A DNA stretch of 64,000 nucleotides from Eurosta solidaginis (taxonomy: Eukaryota; Arthropoda; Insecta; Diptera; Tephritidae). Shown piece by piece: positions 11,764 through 22,479 of the stretch. The notes below the pieces were generated by a model that saw only the letters and a program-made list of their open reading frames with translations, did not search any database and was not told the DNA's origin. Made by a program: the position numbers and the translations under genes. Position 1 is the first letter of the stretch. Each line of letters begins with the position of its first letter. The stretch is from NCBI RefSeq assembly GCF_040869045.1, contig NC_090322.1:168034672-168098671 (forward strand). Reading direction: 5' to 3'.

Positions 11764-13460
11764 CGGAAAACTTCTGGGTATCCTTCCTCATTAACCTTTG
11801 GAGGTAAAAAAGCTTGCACTGATGACCACGTTGCTGAACTATTTTCTGAGTTCTTTAAGTCCACGTATTCATCCAGTGGTTTTCATTCTGGTCAATATCC
11901 CTATCGCTTAGATAGCTCGAATTACATTAGGAATCCTGCTATTGATGGTAATATTGTTCTTCAGAGTCTTCAATCTTTGAAGCCCACCTTTTCTCCGGGA
12001 CCGGACGGTGTTCCTAGTTGCGTGCTTAGGTACTGCGCCGAAAACATGTATGAGCCTATTTTAAAATTATTTGAGCTATCTCTGGGATCTGCGTCATTCC
12101 CGGCACTTTGGAAACAGTCTTTTATTATACCCCTGCATAAAAAAGGTAGTAGGTCAAAAGTTGAAAACTACAGGGGTATTGCTAAACTTTCAGTCATTCC
12201 TAAAGTCTTTGAACAGATTGTCACCAATCAACTGCAATATCAGTGTTCTAGTCTTTTATCTCCATGTCAACACGGTTTTATTCGTCAAAGGTCTACCATT
12301 ACAAATTTGCTTGTATTCACCTCTATAGTTATGGAAGGCTTTTTAGCGAACAAGCAAACGGATGTCATCTACACGGACTTCAGCAAAGCATTTGATACCG
12401 TCAACCACGAGTTGCTTATTCATAAGCTTGATTTACTGGGCTTCCCGTTTCACCTATTAATGTGGCTGAAAAGCTATCTTTCTAACCGGACCCAAAAAGT
12501 CCTGTTCAAGTGCAATCTGTCGGAATCGTTCGGAGTTTCCTCCGGCGTACCCCAGGGAAGTCATCTAGGCCCTTTGCTCTTTGCACTTTTCATTAATGAC
12601 TTGCCACAGACAATATTATATTCCCATACTATAATTTATGCGGATGATGTAAAACTTTGCTACACTTACTGTCCTACCGATTTGAGTTCCTTGGATTTTC
12701 TTCAGGCCGACTTGGACTCGTTCCAATGTTGGTGCACAACAAATTTACTAGCTTTAAATTGCTCTAAATGTAAGCATATGACATTTCACCGAGTGAATCC
12801 AGCATTGAAATCTTATGTAATAGATGGTACGCCTTTGGAGCGTATATCTATTGCAAATGATCTAGGTGTCCTTTTTGATCCGAAATTGAATTTTAACATG
12901 CATATTTCATCTATAGCCAACAAAGCGTTGGCTTTACTTGGATTTGTTAAAAGATGGGCTAAAGAGTTCGATGATCCGTACCTCACTAAGGTTCTTTACA
13001 CATCGCTGGTTCGTCCAATACTCGAGTATTGCTCATGCGTTTGGTCCCCTGTTTCTCAAAAGCATATAAAGCGTCTTGAGTCAGTTCAAAAGCAATATTT
13101 GCATTGCGCGGCCTTAATTGGGACTCAAGTCTCCACCTTCCTCCATACAGAAGTAGACTTCTTCTTATTAACTTACCCACTCTGGAAAATCGGAGAATAT
13201 TACTGGGGGTATTGTTCATCCATAAGCTCATTATTGGAGAAATTGATTCCGCGGACCTCCTCAGCCGCTTGTTTTTTGCGGTTCCCCCTAGAGTATCCAG
13301 ACACTACGTTCCTTTCTATTTACCCCTTTGTCGACGAAACTTTGCTAAAAATAATCCTCTTCTTATCTGGTGCGCGCACTACAATGACTTGTATAGCTGC
13401 ATCAATCTTGAATGTACTTTTGCCACTATACGTAATGCAATACTTGCCTATCTAATTTAA
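11764..13460 (+). pseudogene. LINE reverse transcriptase, truncated and frameshifted
   Basis: The open frame runs from within the minisatellite (11680) to 13455; its first 28 codons are minisatellite sequence and the LINE part starts at 11764. The reverse transcriptase motifs are intact: SPGPDGVPS, YRGIAKLSVIPKVFEQ, motif A DFSKAFDTVNHELL (near codon 232), motif B GVPQGSHLGPLL (near 289) and motif C YADD (near 320). Around 13105 a frameshift moves the rest into another frame (13104-13460), where RGLNWDSSLHLP and LINLPTLENRR give the expected C-terminus. The style fits the Jockey/CR1-like lineages with no RNase H. The catalytic core is readable, but the enzyme as a whole is broken. Confidence 0.85.
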
Positions 13461-13584
13461 GAGATACAAGCTAATTTAATTTGCCGGCATTTTATTCCTT
13501 CGATAAAAACCAGGAACTATCTCGCTTAAGGATGGAGGAACATTTATCAACATGTATCATTAAGAAGGAACAAGACAGTACTGT

Positions 13585-13900
13585 GTTGATTGGAATCTGG
13601 TGCATTCCAACAACGTAAAAAACATGCTTTTTCATGAGTCACTGATCGGAATCGTATGCATTCCGGCAGTATAATCTTATGGGTCAGGCATCGAGCTGAT
13701 TGGAATCCGGTGCATTCCAACAACACAGGTCATGTTACTTTTTTATGCCTTGTGATGGCGTATCCTCATTACACTACTCTTAGCACTGCCGGATTCCCAT
13801 GACATGCTGATTGGAATCTTGTTGCATTCCAACAGGGAGATTGGAATCCACTGCATTCCGAAATCATGCTGAGCGGAATCTGATGCATTCCGCCAGTATA
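13585..13900 (+). repeat. Array of six small hairpins in the LINE 3' UTR
   Basis: Six copies of GGAAT-(7-8 nt)-ATTCC occur at about 13589, 13648, 13699, 13813, 13842 and 13875. The loops end in TGC, and the stem is extended by flanking bases: TT/AA in the first, third and fourth copies, C/G in the second, GC/GC in the sixth. The paired changes suggest selection on RNA structure. The decayed LINE at 28385-28570 keeps remnants of the same units. Confidence 0.65.
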
Positions 13901-16112
13901 AGATTTCGGCATAAGATCTTATTTCTGCTCATATTTCTTATTATTATTATATTCTGAAATTAAATAGTAATGTTCATTAATATTTCTTTGTTTGTAATAT
14001 AACATTGTTGAAAGCTCGATATATCTTAAATTTTATCTTTTGGGTTGTATATTTATATATCTTTTATATTATGCAGTCGACCATAGTTTGTCGTCGACTT
14101 TAAATAATAAATAAATAAATAAATATAGAACTAAGGCCCACTGCCTTTTAAAATACTCATTAACACCTTTCATTTGATACCCATATCGCACAAAAACATT
14201 CTGGAGTCACCCCTGGTCCACCTCTATGGCGATATCTCGAAAAGGCGTCCACCTATAGAACTAAGGCCCACTCCCTTTTAAAATACTCATTAACACCTTT
14301 GATTTTCTACCCATATCGTACAAACACATTCTAGAGTCACCCCTGGTCCACCTTTGTGGCGATATCTAGAAAAGGCGTCCACCTATAGAACTAACCCCCT
14401 CCCTGTTAAAATACTTATTAACACCTTTCATTTGATACCCATATCGTAAAAACGCATTCTAGAGTCACCCCTGGTCCACCTTTATGGCGATATCTCGAAA
14501 AGGCGTCCACCTGTAGAACTAAGGCCCACTGCCTTTTAAAATACTCATTAAGACCTTTCATTTGATACCCATATCGCATAAAAAAATTCTGGAAATACTC
14601 ATTAGCACCTTTCATTTGATACCCATATCGTACAAATACATTCTAGAGTCACCCCTGGTCCACCTTTGTGGCGATATCTAGAAAAGGCGTCCACCTATAG
14701 AACTAACCCCCTCCCTGTTAAAATACTTACTAACACCTTTCATTTGATACCCATATCGTAAAAACGCATTCTAGAGTCACCCCTGGTCCACCTTTATGGC
14801 GATATCTCGAAAAGGCGTCCACCTATAGAACTAAGGCCCACTGCCTTTTAAAATACTCATTAAGACCTTTCATTTGATACTCATATCGCATAAAAAAATT
14901 CTGGAGTCACCCCTGGTCCACCTCTATGGCGATATCACGAAAAGGCGTCCACCTATAGAACTAAGGCCCACTCCCTTTTAAAATACTCATTACCACCTTT
15001 AATTTGATACCCATATCGTACAAATACATTCTAGAGTCACCCCTGGTCCACCTTTGTGGCGATATCTAGAAAAGGCGTCCACCTATAGAACTAAGGCCCA
15101 CTCGCTTTTAAAATACTCATTAACACCTTTCATTTGATACCCATATCGTAAAAACGCATTCTAGAGTCACCCCTGGTCCACCTTTATGGCGATATCTCGA
15201 AAAGGCGTCCACCTATAGAACTAAGGCCCACTGCCTTTTAAAATACTCATTAAGACCTTTCATTTGATACTCATATCGCATAAAAAAATTCTGGAGTCAC
15301 CCCTGGTCCACCTCTATGGCGATATCACGAAAAGGCGTCCACATATAGAACTAAGGCCCACTCCCTTTTAAAATACTCATTAGCACCTTTAATTTGATAC
15401 CCATATCATACAAACGCATTCTAGAGTCACCCCTGGTCCACCTCTATGGCGATATCTCGAAAAGGCGTCCACCTTTAGAACTAAGGCCCACTACCTTTTA
15501 AATAATCATTAACCCATTTCATTTGATATCCATATCGTACAAACACATTCTAGAGTTACCCCTGGTCGACTTTTATGGCGATAAGCCGAAAAGGCGTCCA
15601 CCTATAGAACTAAGACCCACTCCCTTTTAAAATACTCATTAACACCTTTCATTTGATACCCATATCATACAAACGCATTCTAGAGTCACCCCTGGTCCAC
15701 CTCTATGGCGATATCTCGAAAAGGCGTCCACCTATATAACTAAGGCCCACTGCCTTTTAAAACACTCATTAAGACCTTTCATTTGATACCCATATCGCAT
15801 TAAAAAATTCTGGAGTCACCCCAGGTCCACCTCTATGGCGATATCTCGAAAAGGCGTCCACCTATAGAACTACGGCCCACTCCCTTTTAAAATACTCATT
15901 AACACCTTTCATTTGCTACCCATATCGAATAAACACATTCTAGAGTCACGCCTGGTCCACCTTTGTGGCGATATCCCGAAATGGCGTTCACGTATAGAAT
16001 TATGGCCCACTCACTTTTAAAATACTCTTTAATACCTTCCCATACCCATGTCATACAAACATAGTCCAGGGTAACCCTAGGTTCACTTTCCTACATGGTG
16101 ATTTTCCCTTTC

Positions 16113-17277
16113 TTTTCCCTTTTTTGCCCTAACTTTGGTCTATCTGCATAAGTTTTGAAAAGTGTTTACCTCTTACTCTCCCTCTCCATTTTTGTCGTCT
16201 TTTTATTCACTCCTCCCTTTTCCTATCCCTTTCTATGCGTCTCTTTCTCCCTCCCACCTTTTCCGTCACTTCTTTACCGCTATATCTTCGTCTAGATCTA
16301 TATCTTTCTCCGTCACTCTTTTCTCTTCACTCAAGTTCTTATTCTTCTCCATCCCTTATTCCCAGCCCAAAATTCCCAGTCCAAGTCAAAGCCCCAGTCC
16401 CAATCCCCCTCCTAGTCCCTGTCTAAGTGTCTAATCTAGGCAAAGGCTACCTACATACCAGATATCAGTCAGATCAAAACATGTATAGAATTTGTTCGAT
16501 TTTATTGGTCCCTGATCCACATCCCGGAAAAAGGTCACGTGTATACTAATCAGACAAATCGAACTGTGAATAGAATTTGTTCGAATAGATCGGTCCTTGA
16601 TCCCCTTTCCGGGGAGCAACTTCACAGGAACACTCTTCGGTTTGCCATGAAGCGACCCTGCAAATTTGAATAAAGTCGGGGAGTGGTATCGGAGTCCATA
16701 AGCTGCATACAAACATACAACCTTCTGTATATGTATAGAGATAGATAGAGTAAATCTCCTTACTACGCAAACATTAGAACATACTTTTGTTTAAGAATTT
16801 TAAAGAAATATTTAAAGTTTTTAACGGAAGAGTATTTTTCAAAACATGTATTAATTCTTAAGTATTTATGTTGCATTACACCGGAAACATGCGTAAATAT
16901 GTACATACATATGTATATCAGGCTGATATGAAATGAAAACACATACATACATCCATACATACCTACAAATATACTCCCGAAGTTAAATAACGCTAGCGAA
17001 TACTATGCATGTACGTATGTGATGCATAATGTCCCACTCAACGCAAGTTTGCTTGCACAGTTCACAGCGAACAAACACACGCACTGCATTTTTTGGTAAA
17101 AATGTTACTTTTGTTTAAACAATTTTGCTCACATTAGAAAGGAATCAAGTATTTTTAGTTTGCAGACCGAAGGTAAACATTTCAAGGTTTCACTGCAAAG
17201 AAAAAATATTCCAATCGATCCATCCGTTTTGAATTTATAGCTGTGTAAACAAAAATTTTATAATTTTTTACTATTAA
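16113..17277. repeat. CT-rich tract and short tandem duplication, no gene
   Basis: The pyrimidine-rich stretch at 16136-16440 starts with TGGTCTATCTGCATAA and resembles 9930-10136. At 16460-16640 a segment of about 80 bp with AGAATTTGTTCGA and TGATCC boxes is repeated twice imperfectly. The remainder to 17277 holds many TACATA-type short repeats. No coding gene is supported. Confidence 0.45.
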
Positions 17278-17572
17278 AAAATGTAAGGTGCGATAACCTC
17301 CGAGAGATTTTAGGTCGAGCTTCTCTTCCAATTTGCGTCGTGCTCCTCTTGATTTTCCCTACAAATTGGCCGGACGGCACCTACATATTTTATGTCGACT
17401 CCGAACGGCATCTGCAAGGCAGATGAGTTTTCACTGAGAGCTTTTCATGGCAGAAATACACTCGGAGCGCTTGCCAAACACTGCCGAGGGGCGACCACCT
17501 TAAAAAAATTTTCTTCTAATTGAAAAACCTTATTTCTAAAATTTTGATGTTGCTTTGCTCTAGGTGTGAACC
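17278..17572 (-). mobile_element. tRNA-derived SINE, head-truncated
   Basis: On the minus strand this matches the body of the full SINE at 37789-38158: the CTCGGCAGTGTTTGGCAAGC box, AAAAGCTCTCAGTGAAAACT, and the GGTTATCGCACCTTACA end. The tRNA-like head is lost beyond the B-box remnant near 17565. It is non-coding. Confidence 0.75.
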
Positions 17573-18645
17573 CAATAAAATATAATTTAAATAATGTCCA
17601 TCTCAGGTAGCCAATCTTTCAAATGCAAAAACCCGTTTTAAAAACGGACTTTTCTGTATGAAGTGATGGGCGTACAACGATTTGTAGATGGATATAGATA
17701 AGATAAAATAAGAAGATTGGCATCCTTCACCGTGCTTCACTATTTTTTTGATATGGTTCCTTGGAATGGTCTCCCCCGAACAAGTAGTCGAACAGTGATT
17801 CAACAGGTGATCCGGGCTGCTTACTATTGTGAAAGTTTTTCAAACATTCGCCAGTTGTATGAATTCACAATGAAAGGTAATAAAAAATTAAATTGTTTTG
17901 TTAACTTTGTTTTTGTATACAAAAATTGTATAACTTACAAAAAGTTTTGCTCAAAAATCGGTCTTAGTAAAAAAATTTAAATTTTTTGTTTCGCAATTTT
18001 CCTCCTAAAAACAAGCTAACATTTTATGATGAATTACAAACATTTCTAATAAAAGTGGCCAAAGTTATTTATAATGCTCAGAATACAATAAAGACGCATG
18101 ACAAATTTGAGCTCCACGGTTTCGAAAATTAATCATGTAATTTTCAGAGTTATAATGTGAAATAATTCATATTCTCTATTAAATGTATGCATGATTCGGC
18201 TCATTATAAATGAAGTCATCTAACTCAGCTGGTATTTTGCAAGATGACGGAGTTTACACATCTCCCTAAACACAGATGTATGAAAATAATTACTTTTTTA
18301 TGTAAGTAATTAAAGTATTGTTTAGGCGCTAATACAACTTGTGGACGACGACAACGAGCAGAGTCCACTTGTGCCGTTTTAATTTATTTGTGTTTTTAGT
18401 AAACGTATTATGTCGTGGTTACACAAAAGAATCAGGAAGAACAACAACGATTTCTAATACAAAAAAAACTTAACAAAAAATTGTTACGGAATATCAAAAA
18501 GTTGTTGACTTGTTGAATAGTCCGGAACTATTATTAGTACACTTCAAATTTGTTGTAACAATACGATCGAGTTCCGCACGATATTCGTTAATGCGCTAGT
18601 TTGTTAAGAAATTGTTAACTGACAGCTTATTAAATACGCATTAAG
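17573..18645. other. Intergenic DNA, no recognised content
   Basis: A frame of 87 codons at 17717-17980 matches nothing that I recognise and has an AT-rich, unconvincing tail. Nothing else is supported. Confidence 0.4.
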
Positions 18646-20395
18646 AACAAGTAAGGAAGGCTAAGTTCGGGTGTAACCGAACATAACAAACTCAGCTGAG
18701 AGCTTTGGAGACAAAATAAGGGAAAATAGCCATGTAGGAAAATGAACCTAGGGTAACCCTGGAATGTGTTTGTATGACATGGAATCAAACGGAAGGTATT
18801 AAGAAGTATTTTAAAAGGGAGTGGGCCTTAGTTCTATAGGTGGACGCCTTTTCGAGATATCACCATAAAGGTGGACCAGGGGTGACTCTATTATGTGTTT
18901 GTACGATGTGGATATCAAATGGGTATCAAATGAAAGGTGTTAATGAGTATTTAAAAGGGAGTGGGCCTTAGTTCTATAAGTGGACGCCGTTTCGAGATAT
19001 CACCATAAAGGTGGACCAGGGATGACTCAAGAATGTGTTTGTACGATATGGGTTAGGAGTGGCCCTTAGTAGTATATATGAAAGCGCTTTCGATACATCG
19101 ACCAAAATGTGGACCAGGGTGATCCAGAACTTCATCTTTCGGGTACCGCTAATTTATTATATATACCACGAACAGTATTCCTGCCATGATTCCAAGGGCT
19201 TTTTATTTCGCCCTGCAAAACTTTTTCTTCTACTTAATATGGTAGGTGTCAAACCTATTTTACAAAGTTTTTTCCAAAGTTATATTTTGCGTCAAAAAAC
19301 CAATCCAGTCACCATGTTTCATCCCTTTTTTCGTATTTGGTATGGAATTATGGTATTTTTTTCAAAAATTTTTTTCAGAATTTTCGATATCGAAAAAGTG
19401 GGCGTGGTCATAGTAGGATTTCGCCCATTTTTAATACCAATATAAAGTGAGTTCAGATAAGTGCGTGAACTAAGTTTAGTAGAGATATATCGATTTTTCC
19501 TCAAGTTATGGTGTTAACGGCCAAGGGGAAGGACAGACGGTCGACTGTGTATAAAAACTGGCCGTGACTTTAACCGATTTCGCTCATTTTCACAGAAAGC
19601 AGTTACCGGGATAGAGTCTATGCCCCTACCAAATTTCACAAGGATTGGTAAATGTTTGTTCGACTTATGGCATTAAAAGTATTCTGGACAAATTAAATGA
19701 AAAAGGGCGGAGCCACGCCCATTTTGAAATTTTCTTTTATTTTTGTATTTTGTTGCACCATATCATTACTGGAGTTGAATGTTGACATAATTTACTTATA
19801 TACTGTAAAGATATTCAATTTTTTGTTAAAATTTTACTTAAATTTTTTTTTTTTTAAAGTGAGTGTGTTCGTTATCTGATTTTGCCAATTTTTATTTAGC
19901 ACACATATAGTAATAGGAGTAACGTTCCTGCCAAATTTCATCATGATATCTTCAACGACTGCCAAATTACAGCTTGCAAAACTTTTAAATTACCTTCTTT
20001 TAAAAGTGGGCGGTGCCACGCCCATTGTCCTAAATTTTACTAATTTTCTATTCTGCGTCATAAGGTCAACCCACCTACCAAGTTTCATCGGTTTGTCAGT
20101 CGATTTTCGATATCGAAAAAATGGGCGTGGTTATAGTCCGAGTTCGTTCATTTTAAATAGCGATCTGAGATAAGTGCCCAGGAACTTACGTACCAAATTT
20201 CATTAAGATACCTCAAAATTTACTCAAGTTATCGTGTTTACGGATGGACAGGGCTAAATTAATTTCTTTTTTCGTCCAGATCATTTTGATATATAGATGT
20301 CTCTATCTATCTTGATTAGTTTATGCCATTAGGGATTACCGTTATGCGAACAAAATTAAAATACTCTATGAGATCTGCTCAGCTGAGTATAAAAA
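18646..20395 (+). mobile_element. E element copy 3 (complete, minimal array)
   Basis: The left end is AACAAGTAAGGAAGGCTAAG followed by the GTTCGG/CCGAAC hairpin and ACTCAGCTGAGAGC. The right end is CTCAGCTGAGTATAAAAA. About three minisatellite units (18730-19110) are followed by the core, with AAAAAGTGGGCGTGG boxes and TTTCGATATCGAAAA. The (GGAC)n run is reduced to GGATGGACAGGG near 20241. It is the best compact reference copy, about 1.75 kb. Confidence 0.8.
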
Positions 20396-20639
20396 CCTAA
20401 TGAAATCATCAGGTAGTAAGGCTAAAGTGGGACATCGTTCAGTTTTTTATAAACATAATTACAAGTACTTCCTTTAACTCCAGTAATGAGAAAATTAAAA
20501 CAAAGGACACCCTTGCCTCAAAATTAATACTTATTTTATGTTTTTTTAACACATGCAACATGTGAAGTCGATTTACAAATCTTCTCCGAACACCGTTACA
20601 TTAATGTAGTGCTAAATTTTTCCGTTGAACAACCCATTG
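20396..20639. other. Short spacer
   Basis: Nothing recognisable lies between E copy 3 and the decayed LINE that follows. Confidence 0.4.
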
Positions 20640-22479
20640 TGCGTCCTAACCACAGTAATACAAATTGGAAACTTTATAATGAGTTGTTAGCGTAACTGCC
20701 CTTACAAAGACCCTCATCAACGGAGCAGCTTGAGGATCTGCTAGGTACCTTCACATCGGCACTCTCAAATGCCCTAGAACGGGCCTGTGCAATGCCAAAA
20801 CCCACGGTTTCGCTTTGTAAATCGTGTAAGGAACAGTTCAATGGAATCAAAAAAGCTCGGCAATGAGTCACAATGGCTAGAATACAAAGATAAACTGAGG
20901 AATTTCTGCAATAGAGTCGAAAATGTGGTGAGACTACATACTGCGTAGAAATGGAGCTAGGAGATATTTTCGGAGGGACTCAAGCGGTTGCAAATGCATT
21001 ACAAAACCTGTTTTGCTTCACAGTTTCTCCAACCCAATTGTCAAGCTTACCTACCCGAAGCGAATTTTGTGGCAAAAATTAATATATCATACACTTATTT
21101 ATCAGGCGAGGCTCTGGCTACCCGGACTTCCTCATAAAACTAGGTCCTTCCTCATAAAATGTGGTCACACTAAATCGTTCCCGAGATCGTCGAGCTGGTA
21201 TCCTAATGGTGTTTGTTAACGGAACGTTTCGAATCTATATCCGAAACAGGACAATCATATCGATAACACTCCCCAATACCTTCAGGAATGTCTAAATTTC
21301 TACAAAAAGTAAAAGAGAAACAAGCTGTGTGCGGAGTCCTGAGGATACCTGGAGCAGCAGAGCAGGGGAAATTCTAGAGCTGCTCCTGGATACACATTTT
21401 CTGGCAAACCTGCATAACGCACATGAATCACCTGAAACAGACCTGGCTTGACCTATCCCAAAACCGAGAAGAGGGTTAAGTGGGCAGTTAAAGTCTTTAA
21501 AGATTATAAGGCTGATGGACAAGACGGGCGTGTCCTCACACAGCTTTTTAACTCCCTTCGAGACAACAGCTAACTGGGTGCGTCAAACGCAGGATGGCTC
21601 CGAAGTATCGGAAGGAGTAGAGTCTACGGTATACTGCGCTGATCCGGAAATAAACAAATTCTGGAAGCTTTCAGATCAGTGTAATGGTTTCAGGCGGAAG
21701 TAGTAGCCGTAACCAAACAGTAGAAACACTGGAAGAAAATGGTTTAACTCGCAGCTGCGTCAACTTTTATATAGACAAACAAGCAGCAATTAAGGCAATA
21801 ATTTCGCACAGCACAACATCCAAAAGTGTGTTAGAGTTTAAGCAATCACTGGAAAGAATTTGGACAGGGAGAAGCATACATCTATATTGGGTGCCAGGGC
21901 ATATGGGTATAAATGGGAATGAAAAAGTGGATGAACTCTCTTGAAGCTTGCTGCGTAGACGTCCCAATTGAATTGGGCGTGAGAAGGTGGCACGTTCAAA
22001 TGATGGACCAAGCGGGAAAGGGGTGGACTCAAGCGCGGGGCGGCAAAGTGTCAAAGATCATGTGTATGTTTTACAACCTTGGAATAACAAAGTTACTTCT
22101 ACTATTAAAAAGGAAGGAACGTAGACTCATGACGAGTATTCTGACTGGACACTGCCTTCTGGCGTCACGTAACTTTAATTTAGGCTTAGTCAGTGATAGC
22201 AGATTTATGAAGTGCGGGTTGGAGGGGGAAAGGATCGTGCCCTGCGCTTGCCAGGCTAAGGCTCCAGCTATTAGGGGTGATACAGATGTCAGCAAGTGGC
22301 ATATGTCCTAGAAAGCTTCTAGTATTTGCAAAGAGGACGGAGTTATTTTATAACATAGGTCCTGGTTTTTGATGGGGTTTTTCAGTTTCGTCGTTAAATT
22401 AAGTTCTGCTAGCACTACGGACTTATTCAGTTTATGTGAGGTCCTTATGGACCGGCCAGTTCAGCCTAACCTGACCTCC
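20640..22479 (+). pseudogene. Decayed RNase H-type LINE (family L1), RT deleted
   Basis: The stretch 20640-21000 resembles the endonuclease-RT linker of an R1/LOA-like pol, with stops. At 21290-21590 there is an N-terminal RT linker with LLDTHF, matching 51400 in the better copy. The sequence then jumps to DGSEVSEGVESTVYCADPEI and an RNase H-like FYIDKQAAIKAIISHSTTSK and HLYWVPGHMGINGNEK, so the whole RT catalytic region is deleted near 21590. The 3' end around 22455 (GACCGGCCAGTTCAGCCTAA) matches the LINE end at 45134-45165. Repeat R is inserted at 21010-21298. Confidence 0.75.
21010..21298 (-). repeat. Dispersed repeat R, copy 3, inside a LINE remnant
   Basis: TTTCTCCAACCCAATTGTCA, GGCGAGGCTCTGGCTACCC, AAATCGTTCCCGAGAT and ACACTCCCCAATACCTTC are in reverse orientation relative to the copy at 2430-2815. 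LINE-like sequence lies on both sides. Confidence 0.6.

Larger units (their letters stand above)
11764..14123 (+). mobile_element. 5'-truncated non-LTR retrotransposon inside the E minisatellite
   Basis: A minisatellite unit that elsewhere reads CCTATAGAACTAAGG is split here. The left side stops at CCTATA, the LINE follows, and TATAGAACTAAGG resumes at 14124, giving a short TATA duplication. The 3' end is a (TAAA)n-type tail at 14103-14123 rather than poly(A). The 5' end is truncated within the pol coding region, so the endonuclease is missing. A second, more decayed 3' fragment of the same family lies at 27715-28625. Confidence 0.8.
10137..16112 (-). mobile_element. E element copy 2, large array, split by a LINE
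   Basis: It begins with TTATACTCAGTTGAGCAGAG and a (GTCC)n run near 10283-10312. The core carries CCACGCCC boxes and the CGATATCG palindrome. A ~130-bp minisatellite occupies about 11300-11763 and 14124-16080, roughly 18 units. The far end stops after TACATGGTGATTTTCCC and lacks the GTTCGG hairpin and the AACAAG terminus, so this end is truncated. A LINE sits inside the array at 11764-14123. Confidence 0.7.

Noticed and set aside
14124..16080. CRISPR-like or other spacer-repeat array
   Set aside because: The units are contiguous ~130-bp tandem repeats without unique spacers, in an insect genome.
16162..16434. Ser/Pro-rich 90-codon protein
   Set aside because: It is a translation of a pyrimidine-rich tract that is also present, out of frame, at 9930-10136.
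19035..20173. Membrane-protein-like frames inside E copies (for example 19035-19445)
   Set aside because: The same frames recur, broken differently, in each E copy; the hydrophobicity reflects T-rich DNA.
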